A stretch of 64,000 nt of DNA from Parietichytrium sp. I65-24A (Eukaryota; Sar; Bigyra; Thraustochytrida; Thraustochytriidae), in the NCBI GenBank assembly GCA_012862575.1, contig BLSF01000001.1:1054001-1118000 (forward strand), given 5' to 3'. How positions within the stretch are numbered: position 1 is the stretch's first letter; the number at the start of each line of letters is the position of its first letter. The translations under genes and the position numbers were made by a program. The notes beneath the pieces were generated by a model that ran no database searches, was not told where the DNA came from, and saw only the letters and a list, made by a program, of their open reading frames with translations. Below, one piece after another: positions 1 to 9,296 of the stretch.

Positions 1-1900
1 TCGTTGTTGGCCGGGCTAGCAAGCCACTGAGCTTTGAGGATTGGCTCATCGTCTAGTCCAGAACCTTTGGCAAGGTCGTGTGCCTTGCTAAATTCTCCAC
101 GATCAATCAAGTTTTCTAACAAGGAGGATGGCGACGCGTCATGTACCGCACGCAGGTTATATTTGCGAAGTAGTTTTTTGTTTCCCAAGACCACACAGCT
201 TGTCGCAGTTGACGCAACCGCAGATGACGAGACATCAATCCACGAATGTCTGCAATCCAAGATAAACACTTTATGGTCAACATTTGTCTGTGGCGATGCG
301 CCTGCCGAAAGATCATCGTCAGAGTTCAATGTAGCTGCCAAAGTTACAGGCCAGGAGAATGTTGGCAACCCAAATTCAGCGGACACGATTGAAGACTCCA
401 AGTCCAAAACATGCGGCGCATCTTGACCCAACACACTGCTCACAATAACCCGGCCACCCTCTAGAGATACGGCGATTGCATCTTGAGACCACCAATCCAC
501 ATCGAATATTTCGCATGAATCGTCATGACAAACAACTGAGTTGCCAAGGTCGGTGGGGATTTGCTGTTCATGCTCTCCTTCGGCACGAACTTGCAACCCA
601 GAATGCGACACGGTCAATGCGCCGGACCATGTCAATGTCGCAATAAATTTGTATCCTGGGGACAGGGAAACTTTTTTAATTCTCGCAAGCTTGGGGATCG
701 CAGATTCGCCATCGCTCAAGACCCAGCTGCTGCGCTTTGAAACCTCGTGTCCCGCAGGCATACGAAGAGGGACAGTCCGAAGAGTTTCGTAGAAAGGCTC
801 CTGTTCTCCCAGCCGAACCATTATCAAGGCCTGATCGCAGCACAAGTACAACACGTCACTGCATGAGCTATGGGGTGATGCTTGCTGGAAATCGTTGCTC
901 ACGGCATCGCTACTAAAATAAAAACATTTTCCAGAACTCCAATGCGATGGTCGCAGAGCGATAGCTGTAGCTTGAACTGAATTGGCTGCGCGCAGTTTGC
1001 AACTTAGAGGCGAATCTTTATGCCCGTAGCTCGGTGCCTCCACTGTCACACCACCGCTCTCCCCGAACGACACTGCAAGGCGGAGGATTGAACCCGTTTG
1101 GTACACAATCACGAGTTCTGAGGAGTGCGAAGCACTGACATGGTTGGGCGAGCGAAAGTGTAGTCCTACCACAGCCCCTCGGTTAGTCTCGGCATAAATA
1201 TGTTCCGCATGCGCCGTGGTCAACGCCCCGTTGCGATGAAGAGTGCAGACTACCACCCCATGAGCAGTGGCCACCGCTAAAAGCTTCTCCTTTGAATCCC
1301 ACGCCGCACATCCTGCGCCAACCCAAAGATGCTCGCTTGCTGTCGCTTCCTTCTGAAAGATTTTTTGCCTCGTTTGGCTTTTTATACAACACAGAAATGC
1401 CTGGCCACCTTGGGAATCAAAGACCGCGCAAAGCTTGCCCGATGGCGATGGAGCTAGTCGCCACACAATCTTTTCGATGGCAAAGTGATCTTCCTGGCCT
1501 CCCAAGAATGCTTGTTTAAGTTGAGCCAGACACGAATCTGCTTTGAGACCTTCTACAGGAATCTTCAGCTCTTGGGACGCCTTCGCAGCAAATTGAGCAT
1601 CTGCATCATCACTCCTTTCATGAAACAATTTCCCGCCGCAGTCCGGGAACCAGCTCTTCTCCAGCGGCTCGACCGCGCAACTGCATTACCACCAAGCCAT
1701 CGAGATCCAGCCAATAATCATTCACAAAAACATGTTAGATGTGCAAGAACATAAGGAAACCCTTCCTCCGTATCTTGCAAAACGGTCTCCTCGCCCCTGT
1801 GTAACTCACTAAGCTTTTGCCATTCCCTCCACCGGCCAGTCTGACCCGTTTTGAAGTGCCCTCCGCGCCGCGCCAATATATTCCTGACCCAAGTCGCCAG
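1..1900 (-). CDS. NBAS: Nbas/Sec39-type ER tether subunit, N-terminal part (runs off left edge)
   Basis: One minus-strand frame is open without a stop from position 1680 to the left edge (about 560 codons). It has the texture of a beta-propeller (motifs such as GAGCAAWDSKEKLLAVAT and GKLCAVFDSQ). A stretch reading IFDVDWWSQDAIAVS, followed by VIVSSVLG, resembles the conserved IDVNWW...LTVSSV segment of metazoan NBAS. The last visible segment, LLENLIDRGEFSKAHDLAKG with GLDDEPILKAQW, matches the start of the Sec39 helical domain (EEYEEALSLAHTYGLDTD in NBAS). Known family role: subunit of the NRZ/Dsl1 tether for COPI vesicles at the ER, plus a role in NMD at the ER. The open frame has no ATG at its 5' end. 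A phase-compatible intron at 1681-1760 (GT...CTAAC...AG) joins it to a frame open over 1761-1900, which also lacks an ATG, so the true start is unresolved. The C-terminal half is outside the window. The identity is from memory of the family, not a search. Confidence 0.72.
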
Positions 1901-3007
1901 CTACCAATTGTGAGTACACCTCTTTTGCGTCCTTCGGTCCCCGGAGTCCCCGGCCACTAGTGGAGTGTGCGTTCTGCAGAACCCTTTTCCGGTTCTGACA
2001 GCCCAGCGAGTTCGTTGCAAGTGGGTTTTCCCGCACAAGACTCTGGTCGCAGAAACCAAGACGCTCTAGCTGTAGTCCGCGGAGGGCCAAAGTGCCGCGC
2101 TTGCGAGGACACTTTTTCCCCTCTCTCTCTCTACCTCACGTACGTCTCGCACTGCAAAAAGCGTTGCCAGCTGGACCACCGTAGCTCTCGACTAGAGGGT
2201 TCCATAAGGGTAGCGTAACGAAGACCCCTTCGTTCGAGGCCAAAATTTACACTGTGTAGCACCCCGTAGGATATCGTAGGAGCTGAAAGGCTCACATCTT
2301 TGTTGGTTTAGTGCACTGCTAATTGACTCGTATGTTAACCCAATCTTGTAGCCCACTCAACTAACCAGGCTGGCATTCGCCAGCGATATGTGTGGACCGT
2401 GGTTCGATTCTTTCAGAAGGTATCTTTTTTCAACATCGGAGCTCTGGGGTCTTAAAGGTTTTATGCTAATCTTCATTAGCCCTTTGCCTTCGTTTCATCC
2501 CCCCGAAATCAAACTGTATACAACTATTCGTTGGTACTAGAGTACCTTAGCGTACCCAGTAATACCTGGCTACTATCGGCGGTAATGCTTTCCAAAACGT
2601 TATATCATGATCATTGGAGTACTACTAGTGCCGGTACTCAGTACTTGCGTAGAGAAGAGGAAATCTTTGCTTTCTACTGTTATTAGATGGTCACCCACCA
2701 TAAACAGTGACAGTGGTAAGCTTATCCGAGAGTGAGTGCAAAAAATAAAAAATGATCCAAACCACATCATGATTCTCATCATCTCACAGAGCCCACCCGT
2801 CTGCCGTTTCCCATTTCCCGTTTCCCGTTCAACGTTTGCCGTTTCTCCGTCGGTTACGGGTACTCGCAGGGTACTATTCCTAGGGTAACGGCACCCGCTG
2901 ATAACCGTTCCGATCGCCAGTCACTGGCAGTTGGGAGCGTGGAGCGTGCTGCCGGCTGGGTGGAGTGGCGAGTGGCGAGTGTGGAAGCAGTGGTTTGAAA
3001 AGAGAAA
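1901..3007. other. Intergenic spacer with promoter-like repeats
   Basis: No convincing gene. It holds a short (CT)n run near 2120-2132, a GTAC-rich palindrome cluster at 2533-2546, 2617-2646 and 2858-2874, and TTTCCCG repeats around 2808-2830. It separates the divergent NBAS-like gene and the plus-strand gene starting at 3008, so it probably carries both promoters. A B-box-like GGTTCGATTC at about 2401-2410 does not fold into a tRNA. Confidence 0.5.
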
Positions 3008-4252
3008 ATGCTGCCGATGCACACGAAGGGCAAGGGCCCGGGCACAGCAGTCAAGCTGCAAAGTGCGTTCGACAGAGGGCTTGGTATGGCGGGTCTGAAG
3101 GCGACCAAGGGCGGTTCAGGGGACAAGGAGCGAGCATATGTGGTGAGGCAGAACTGGGTGCTCAAGACATTGCTGCTGCTCATTGTCATTTTTGCGGTGG
3201 GCATGATGATCCTCTTCTCCACCGTGCTCAAGGTGTCGGTAACCCGCAGGCAAGCGCTAAAGTCCGAGAAACTGCATCACCAGCTGGAGCACGCCGCTCA
3301 AGTGAAGCTGATGCGGGCGCATCTGGAGCTTCAGCGAGCCTTGGAAAAGGAGGTCCACGAGACAAGCAGGCTGGAAGAGTTCCGGTCTTTGGCGGACAGG
3401 GTGATAGGGGACCACGCCACAAAGCTCAAGTCGAGCCTGGCGACCAAAGGCGTGAGCGAGGATGTGATTAAGGAGGTGGAAGCAGCAGATGAGAAGCTTC
3501 GCGACGAACTCGATATCCGCATGCACGCGGTGCTTCAGCACTTTCAGCGAGTTGCGAATGAGGCACGCAATAGCCTCAAACGCGTGGCTCATGCGATCGT
3601 GAGCGACGTCGAATTGGAGCGCAAAGAGTCAGATCGGTTCAAGGAGAAAATGAAGAAGGACTTTGGTGTTGACGTTAGCGAAGATGAAGAGCGCAACCCG
3701 CGCCACAAGAAGGCCGAAGGGGACGAATATGGGTTGTTTAAAGATGAAGAAGAGCCCGAGAACGACGACAACGAGGAGGGCGACGAGAACGAGATCGCAG
3801 CTGAGCTTGAAAAGTTCTTTGCCAAGCTCAACGCCCATACATTTCCCCTGCTCCCAAGGGAGACCATCGATGAGTGGGAAAAGGACATGCACGAGATTAA
3901 CAAAATGCTTGAAGACGAGAGCAGAGATACGGACCTCGATGGTATCGTGCAAAGAGTGAATCAGCGCGTAAGCATGCTCGCCCCTGATGCTCCAAAGTAC
4001 GATCCGCACAAACATAACTCGATTGTGGACTACTACGAGATGAGAATTGAAGAGGCCAAGCTCGCTTTCCATCGTCAGTCGCTTCTCGACCTGTACAACG
4101 GCTGGAAAGAGGATGGCCGAATCAGTCCATTTACTGTGCTCTCTGGCCTAGAGCACATTGCCGAGGAGAATAACATGTATCTCCTGTACGAGTGGCTCGA
4201 CGGGGAAGAAGGAGACGAGGAGGACGAGGAGGACCAAACGAAACAAAGCTAG
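3008..4252 (+). CDS. Single-pass membrane protein with charged coiled-coil lumenal/cytosolic domain
   Basis: The product is 414 residues and I do not recognise the family. A basic 50-residue N-terminus is followed by one hydrophobic helix at residues 51-74 (VLKTLLLLIVIFAVGMMILF), with no signal-peptide cleavage pattern, so a type II signal anchor is likely. Residues 80-230 are long charged helices, probably coiled coil. An acidic stretch (EEPENDDNEEGDENE) lies near residues 240-260, a more globular part rich in aromatic residues lies at 270-390, and the C-terminus is an acidic tail (GEEGDEEDEEDQTKQS). The start ATG has an A at -3 (agaaaATG). The gene is intronless and divergent from the NBAS-like gene. 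A role as a membrane scaffold or tether is only a guess. Confidence 0.8.
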   Translation: MLPMHTKGKGPGTAVKLQSAFDRGLGMAGLKATKGGSGDKERAYVVRQNWVLKTLLLLIVIFAVGMMILFSTVLKVSVTRRQALKSEKLHHQLEHAAQVKLMRAHLELQRALEKEVHETSRLEEFRSLADRVIGDHATKLKSSLATKGVSEDVIKEVEAADEKLRDELDIRMHAVLQHFQRVANEARNSLKRVAHAIVSDVELERKESDRFKEKMKKDFGVDVSEDEERNPRHKKAEGDEYGLFKDEEEPENDDNEEGDENEIAAELEKFFAKLNAHTFPLLPRETIDEWEKDMHEINKMLEDESRDTDLDGIVQRVNQRVSMLAPDAPKYDPHKHNSIVDYYEMRIEEAKLAFHRQSLLDLYNGWKEDGRISPFTVLSGLEHIAEENNMYLLYEWLDGEEGDEEDEEDQTKQS

Positions 4253-4567
4253 TCTGTCATTTTTTTCATCCATACCTATAGATTCTGGTATGGTTCGTCT
4301 TGAACCACTACGGCTCGAGCAGGGGAGTTTAGAAGAATGCTATTTTTCATTTTTTCACTTTTATATTTGTCACTGGACAAGTTTTTCCTCTTCCGTTTCG
4401 TTTTGAGAAAAGTTGTTCTGTAAGTTGAAGAAGTTTATATCTACAAAGTAACGCTACAAAGATTGCCTCTGCTGGCAACACAGATTCTTCAAAAGCAGAA
4501 ATTTGCGAGAAATGCGGAACACAAGATCACAAGATCAAGAAATCGTGCCAAGCTCTGCGCCACAAAC
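4253..4567. other. Convergent 3' spacer
   Basis: AT-rich tail-to-tail spacer between the plus gene ending at 4252 and the minus gene ending at 4568. It presumably contains both 3' UTRs and polyadenylation sites. No gene is seen. Confidence 0.5.
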
Positions 4568-5857
4568 TCATCTGAAACTGCCCCCAGATCTAGATAGTGG
4601 GCCGTGGCTGCTTGAGAGTCGAGTGCTTCCCATTTGCCGGCGTTGTGAGCCATTCTGCCGAAGTTTTCTCATCAAAAGTAATTCGGAAGATCTCGCAAGC
4701 ACCTTTGCTGGGTCTTCTCGAAGCATATCCACCGATAATGGCCCTCGGTCATTACCACTCTGGCTCTCCCTGTGATCATGACGACCAAAAATTCTATTCA
4801 AAGAGGTTGCTACCAAGCTTTCGCATTCGATCATGCTTTGTCGAAGGAGCCTATTCTCTTGGTGAACGCTACCGAGCTGCTCGCGATTGGACGCCAGTGA
4901 TCGACGAAAGCTCTTCTCTAGCTCCGCCAGCGAGCCTGTGAGGTCTCTCGTCCTCCCCCGCTCGGCCTCAAGTTGTTTTTGCAAGGAAGAGACCTCGCCG
5001 TCTTTCTCCCAACATTCGTTGCTTTTGTTCTCCAGCTCTGACTCCAATGTGCTGAGTCGAGACTTTAGATCCTGAAGCGCTCGTTGGCACTCTGTGTGCA
5101 GAGCCTGTTTCTGCTGCTCCAATGTCCGAACTTGGTTTTCTAACCTTTGCGAGCCGTCTCGCTCTTCAATGAGCTGCTCTTGCAGCTCGGCATAAGCAAC
5201 TTCATATTCCTTGCGGGAACTAAAAATTTCGTGTAGCTCCGCTCTCGTGTTTGACAATTCATCCTCGAGGTGAGAGACCTCTAATTCCAGCTTTTCGGCT
5301 TTTCCACGGGCGATTGCCAGGTCGAGTGAGCTTGTCTTCGACTGTGCATCGACATCCTCTTCGCCTTTCTTTATCCGTGCGCACAGTTCTAAGTTGGTCG
5401 TTTGTAAGTCCTCGATGCGAGTCTCCAAGGACGCAATGTACATCGTCTTGTCGCTCAACCGGTCGACCATGTCATCGTATTGCGCTTTCTGAGCGTCCAG
5501 TGCGACGGCGCGAGCCACCGCCTCATTCTTTTCTATTAGAAGGCGCTCGTTCTCCTGGCAGAGCTCGTCTGTTGCACGCACTTGGATGTCGAGAGCCTTC
5601 TCCAACTCCGCTAAGCCTCCCGCGCTTTCCAGAGCCGTCAGTTTCTCATGAAGCGCCTTTACTTCTCTCTGCGCGTCGCGTAGCTGTGCATCTTTTCCCT
5701 GTATATGCGCCAGAGCTTCTTCCAGTCGAGAGTCCAAGGCTGCGCACTTGCTTTCCAGCACCGCTTCCGTCGATAACAGCACACTGTTTTCAAACTGCGC
5801 ACGCGCAAGTTTAGAAGCCAAGTCATTTCCGCCCCGCTGCGTTTCGTTCGCCATCAT
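4568..5857 (-). CDS. Long coiled-coil protein
   Basis: The product is 429 residues and nearly all helical heptad repeats (residues about 15-370, for example ALHEKLTALESAGGLAELEK), rich in Glu, Leu, Lys and Gln. It has no signal peptide, membrane segment or enzyme motif. The last 50 residues are basic and Ser/Arg-rich (SELLLMRKLRQNGSQRRQMG). It starts at a double ATG (MMANETQ). Such proteins are usually centrosomal, golgin-like or cytoskeletal scaffolds, and nothing in the sequence decides which. A 24-bp (TC)n tract lies 70 bp upstream of the start. Confidence 0.75.
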   Translation of the reverse strand: MMANETQRGGNDLASKLARAQFENSVLLSTEAVLESKCAALDSRLEEALAHIQGKDAQLRDAQREVKALHEKLTALESAGGLAELEKALDIQVRATDELCQENERLLIEKNEAVARAVALDAQKAQYDDMVDRLSDKTMYIASLETRIEDLQTTNLELCARIKKGEEDVDAQSKTSSLDLAIARGKAEKLELEVSHLEDELSNTRAELHEIFSSRKEYEVAYAELQEQLIEERDGSQRLENQVRTLEQQKQALHTECQRALQDLKSRLSTLESELENKSNECWEKDGEVSSLQKQLEAERGRTRDLTGSLAELEKSFRRSLASNREQLGSVHQENRLLRQSMIECESLVATSLNRIFGRHDHRESQSGNDRGPLSVDMLREDPAKVLARSSELLLMRKLRQNGSQRRQMGSTRLSSSHGPLSRSGGSFR

Positions 5858-6542
5858 TCTACCCTGCTAACCGCAAGAAACAACCCCAACCGCGACACAG
5901 AAGCGGCTCTTCCCAGCTGCACCTTCTCTCTCTCTCTCTCTCTCTCTCGGCAGCCCTCTTCCCCCAGCGCCACGTCGCGGCGGCCGAAGCCACAGCCGAA
6001 CTCCTATCTATATCAACCGCTCCGAGTGTCCAAGTCGTCCAAGTCGTCCAAGATGTCCAAGATGTCCGAGCACCATCTCACACACGCCAAGACCTCGAGC
6101 GCCAAAGGTGCGCCGTTTCTGTTCGCCTTCCGCCGTCTGCGCTGGCCTACTTGTCTCGTCCGTCGCGTATGATTCGTGGTCTGTTTCTTCACGTACTGGT
6201 ACCCGAGTACCCATCGAAGAGTCCAAAGCTGTCCAAAGCTGTCCAAAGCTCACACGTTGAAGGAGCAAGTGTGTAGTGTCAAGTGGCAAGTGTCAAGAGG
6301 GAAAATGTGAAATGGAGCAACCGCTGCCGTGGTGGGAACGTAATTTGCATGAGAGGCACCGGATTATAGTAAGACTTGGATCACACCGCGGATTAGGACT
6401 CTGTTGCGGAACGAAGGGGCACGTGTATCGATTGATGTTTTGTTGTTGTTTAGTTTCGTGATGTTTGGTATTCTCTGTTTGGTCAGTGAAGCTAGTGAAG
6501 CTCACTGCGAAGGCGAAAGGTGGCGCGTTCAGCGGTATCGCA
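5858..6542. other. Divergent promoter spacer
   Basis: Contains the (TC)n tract at 5925-5948, CCAAGTCGTCCAAG-type short repeats around 6028-6065, a GTAC-rich motif at 6193-6211 and a repeat of GTCCAAAGCT at about 6221-6250. It separates a minus gene (start 5857) from a plus gene (start 6543). No gene is seen. Confidence 0.45.
5925..5948. repeat. (TC)n microsatellite
   Basis: Uninterrupted dinucleotide tract of about 12 units just upstream of the coiled-coil gene start. Confidence 0.95.
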
Positions 6543-7256
6543 ATGGCAGTGTGGAGCAAGTATGTCGCGGCAGGCGCTCTTTGCGGAGTGTGTTGGTGGC
6601 ACAGCGGAGGGAGCGGCTGGCAGCAGGCGGCGTGGCTGTACTCGGCTTTGACGATGCTCGGGCTGGGCGCGCTTTTCGTTCTTCGGAAGTGGGACGGGAT
6701 CCTCGGGAAGGACGAGCGAACGGGGCAGGTGCCGTGGTGGTCGATGGCGGTCTTTTGGCCTTTTCACACCCTCAACCTCGCTGTGATCTACGCGAAGAGA
6801 TACCTGTTCCGCAGGCACGTGGACGTGGCGTCGCCGGTAGTTCAAAATCTGTACATTGGCGGTCTCTTCAGTGACCAGTTGAAGGAAGTGCAAGAGTGGG
6901 CCGCAGTCGTTGATCTAACTACAGAGTTCTCGGAGCGATGCCGACCAGTGTCGTATTTAAACATTCCCACTTGGGACGGCAATCCGCCACCTATCCATGA
7001 GATTCACAGAGCTGCTGAGTATCTGGTGCAAAATATGAAGGTTGGCCCCACCCTGTGCCATTGCGCCTCAGGAATCGGGCGCAGCACGACTGTTGTTTGC
7101 GCAGCTTTGGTTCTTGCTGGCCACGCAGAAGACTATAAGAAGGCGCTCGAAATGATTCGTTTAAACCGAAGCATAGTCCGCCTCAACTCCAAGATGCAGA
7201 GCGCGCTCGAAAGCTGGCAGGAGGAGTTTATTAATAACCGAGGCTCGTCAGAGTGA
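6543..7256 (+). CDS. Membrane-anchored dual-specificity protein phosphatase
   Basis: The product is 237 residues. Two or three hydrophobic helices fill residues 1-85 (for example AAWLYSALTMLGLGALFVL and WWSMAVFWPFHTLNLAVIYA). A compact dual-specificity phosphatase domain follows at residues about 98-225. The active-site loop is HCASGIGRST, with Cys174 and Arg180 in the CX5R pattern, and Asp145 (IPTWDGNPPP) sits 29 residues before the cysteine, as expected for the general acid. The enzyme should therefore be active on phosphoproteins or phospholipids at a membrane. The arrangement recalls bacterial YnbD-type and plastid or mitochondrial PTPMT-like proteins, but the substrate cannot be read from sequence. 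The frame is open further upstream without an ATG, so the first ATG (6543) is taken. An A-rich run follows at about 7306-7317. Confidence 0.85.
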   Translation: MAVWSKYVAAGALCGVCWWHSGGSGWQQAAWLYSALTMLGLGALFVLRKWDGILGKDERTGQVPWWSMAVFWPFHTLNLAVIYAKRYLFRRHVDVASPVVQNLYIGGLFSDQLKEVQEWAAVVDLTTEFSERCRPVSYLNIPTWDGNPPPIHEIHRAAEYLVQNMKVGPTLCHCASGIGRSTTVVCAALVLAGHAEDYKKALEMIRLNRSIVRLNSKMQSALESWQEEFINNRGSSE

Positions 7257-7386
7257 TTAGACTGTATTCATCAATTTTATTATTTTTCTTATAATATATA
7301 TTACTTAAAAAAAAAAACGCAGCACGTGTTCCAAAGATAGAGTATCATTTCAGGGTAAATTCTTCGGTGGCAAACAATTCGGCAAC

Positions 7387-8328
7387 TCATACGGCTTCTT
7401 CCGTGTCAGTTGAACTTTTCGCACATTGCTTGACAAAGTGTAAGTCCCAAACATATCGCCCTTCTTGGATTGCGATCTGTTCAAAGTGCGTGAGGGGCCG
7501 CAGTGGGTGGCGATGAAAGTGCAAGTGCCCAGCAGCATTTATCGCACTTTCGCCAGACTGCTGATCTGTTTCATGGACCTTAAGGCCAATGTTTCTCAAT
7601 TGAGCAATGATCTCGTTACTTGCGCTGACCTCCTCAGCTTCAATACTCGGGTTCGTAGGCCCAGCACTGCGATAGACAATGTCCAATTTCCATCCGCGAA
7701 GTGAGCCGACGCGCCCAAAAGAGTGTAGTACTTCGAGAACGTAGAAAGCAACGTCAGAGGCAAAGTGGAGCAAAGCATTCTGGGAAGTGTCAAACTTGGA
7801 TGAAATAAGATCCCAGAAAGTGTCGTTGACAAGACGCATCGTGGCTTTCTCTTTTGAAAATGGATCGGGGAAGAATACGTTTACTCGCTGAAAGGCCTCA
7901 TCCGGACATTGGCGAACAAGAAATTTACGAGCGTCACCGCCGATGAGCCTGATGTTTGAAATGTCACTGTCTTCACACTCTTGCGCCACTATGGCTTGCC
8001 CAGTGCGGTATATTTCGCAGCCCACAAACTGGTCCTGGGGCAGCTGCTTTGCGAAGTGCAGTATAGACTCCCCATTTCCGAACCCTATATCGAGCCATCT
8101 CCGTCCGCTAGCCCGAGCACCAAACCACGCGTCGAAATCAACAGTCTCGCCAAACTTGAGGGTCCTTCTTTGCTCCGACTTGCCATACTTTGGCCACACG
8201 TGCTCCAAGGTGTTCTTTTGGGCCTTGGACACAAACGCCCTCCTCTGCTGATACCACACCGGGAAGGGATCCACTTTCACGTCGCGCGGGTGCGGGTGCG
8301 GGTGCCGCGCTTCTGCGTCCTCTTCCAT
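7387..8328 (-). CDS. tRNA (guanine-N7)-methyltransferase, TrmB/METTL1 family
   Basis: The product is 313 residues. It transfers a methyl group from S-adenosylmethionine to N7 of guanosine 46 in tRNA. The SAM site is LDIGFGNGESILHFAKQ and is followed by VGCEIY. The family signature FFPDPFSKEKATMRLVND corresponds to the FPDPW-K-RRL block of TrmB. The N-terminus has a His-Pro repeat (HPHPHPRDVKVDPFP), and the WPKYG/TLKFGETVDFDAWFG part matches bacterial-type TrmB layout more than animal METTL1, so an organellar or bacterial-type enzyme is possible. The first ATG (8328) is used. The frame extends a little further upstream only with non-ATG codons. The gene ends 130 bp from the phosphatase gene, tail to tail. 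Confidence 0.87.
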   Translation of the reverse strand: MEEDAEARHPHPHPRDVKVDPFPVWYQQRRAFVSKAQKNTLEHVWPKYGKSEQRRTLKFGETVDFDAWFGARASGRRWLDIGFGNGESILHFAKQLPQDQFVGCEIYRTGQAIVAQECEDSDISNIRLIGGDARKFLVRQCPDEAFQRVNVFFPDPFSKEKATMRLVNDTFWDLISSKFDTSQNALLHFASDVAFYVLEVLHSFGRVGSLRGWKLDIVYRSAGPTNPSIEAEEVSASNEIIAQLRNIGLKVHETDQQSGESAINAAGHLHFHRHPLRPLTHFEQIAIQEGRYVWDLHFVKQCAKSSTDTEEAV

Positions 8329-8587
8329 TTCCCCCACTTGCTTTCTTGCTTTCTTGCTTTCGGAACGCAATCCTTGCGGTCAATCGCAGTTGGCTCCCGC
8401 CGCGCCAGCCGACTTCACTCTTGTACCACTTGGTCTCCTTCCACTCATTTCTACACGTCTGGCGCCCGTCCTACTTGCGTGTGTACCGGCACTTGTACGT
8501 ACTACTTCACGGGTCCCGAGGTGCTCGGGTAAGGTGAAACAATCCTTGAGGAACTTGTCTCGCTTGACTCGCTTGGAGGCTTTATCA

Positions 8588-9230
8588 ATGTCCAAGAAGG
8601 GCGCGCTTCTGGCGCGGGAGACTCTGCCAATTCCGAATGTCAACGATGTTTCGCCGGAAATGATAAACTTCTCTTGCGGTGCTAAGAGTCAAGTCGGGAG
8701 AGTCGGACTCTTCGATACGCCATCCAGGTGCTCGACTTCACTGGGCAAGTTCGAATCGAGTTTTTCGACTTCGACCTGATCGCTCAACTTGGAGAACTCC
8801 GAATTGGACTTTACTTTTCATGTTGGACTTTGAAATGACCTGCCTCGACACTCATGTCGACCTCATGAGCGATACCTTGAGTACTTCGCTTCTTGCTCTC
8901 ACACTTTTTTAAGTGCACAAGAACACTCACGCGCAATGTAGATTCGATCGTTCACCTTCACCTCCTTTTCTGAAGGATCACTACTCCATGGCAAGTCGAA
9001 TGCAATCCAACGCAGTCTCGTCTTCGTTTTGGCTGCGCATTGCTGAGGGGCCCGTCGGGTTTGGCAAGGTTTTTGTTTTTGCTGGAGTGGAACCGGAGTC
9101 TTCCACGCCTGGAGCTTGGGGACGGAAGATGGAGGGATGCAAAGGAGCGACCGTGTCAAAACCGAAAACTCCGAAAAAGGTCTTGCGCAAAAGTATAGAT
9201 TGCGAGTTGAATGAAAAAGTGAAGTATTAA
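8588..9230 (+). CDS. Candidate two-exon gene, unknown product
   Basis: The exon at 8588-8727 (start MSKKGALLARETLPIPNVND) and the exon at 8942-9230 (end KTPKKVLRKSIDCELNEKVKY) join in frame across a GT-AG intron at 8728-8941. The donor is CCAG/GTGCTC, and the acceptor CAATGTAG follows a pyrimidine-rich stretch. The spliced frame gives 142 residues, Ser- and Lys-rich, with a possible proline-directed phosphorylation site (FDRSPSPP). I do not recognise the family. Support is the matching intron phase, the plausible junction (GLFDTPSR-FDRSPSPPF) and the lack of another gene in the interval. It could still be chance. Confidence 0.33.
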
Positions 9231-9296
9231 TTTATGGGATAAAACGGGAGAAAACTTGTATGGTCAACATGCACTGTGGGAACAGCGAGACAGCGC

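Noticed and set aside
2281-2432. Possible tRNA: GGTTCGATTC B-box followed by a T run
   Set aside because: The T-stem does not pair, and no D-arm, anticodon arm or acceptor stem can be drawn around it.
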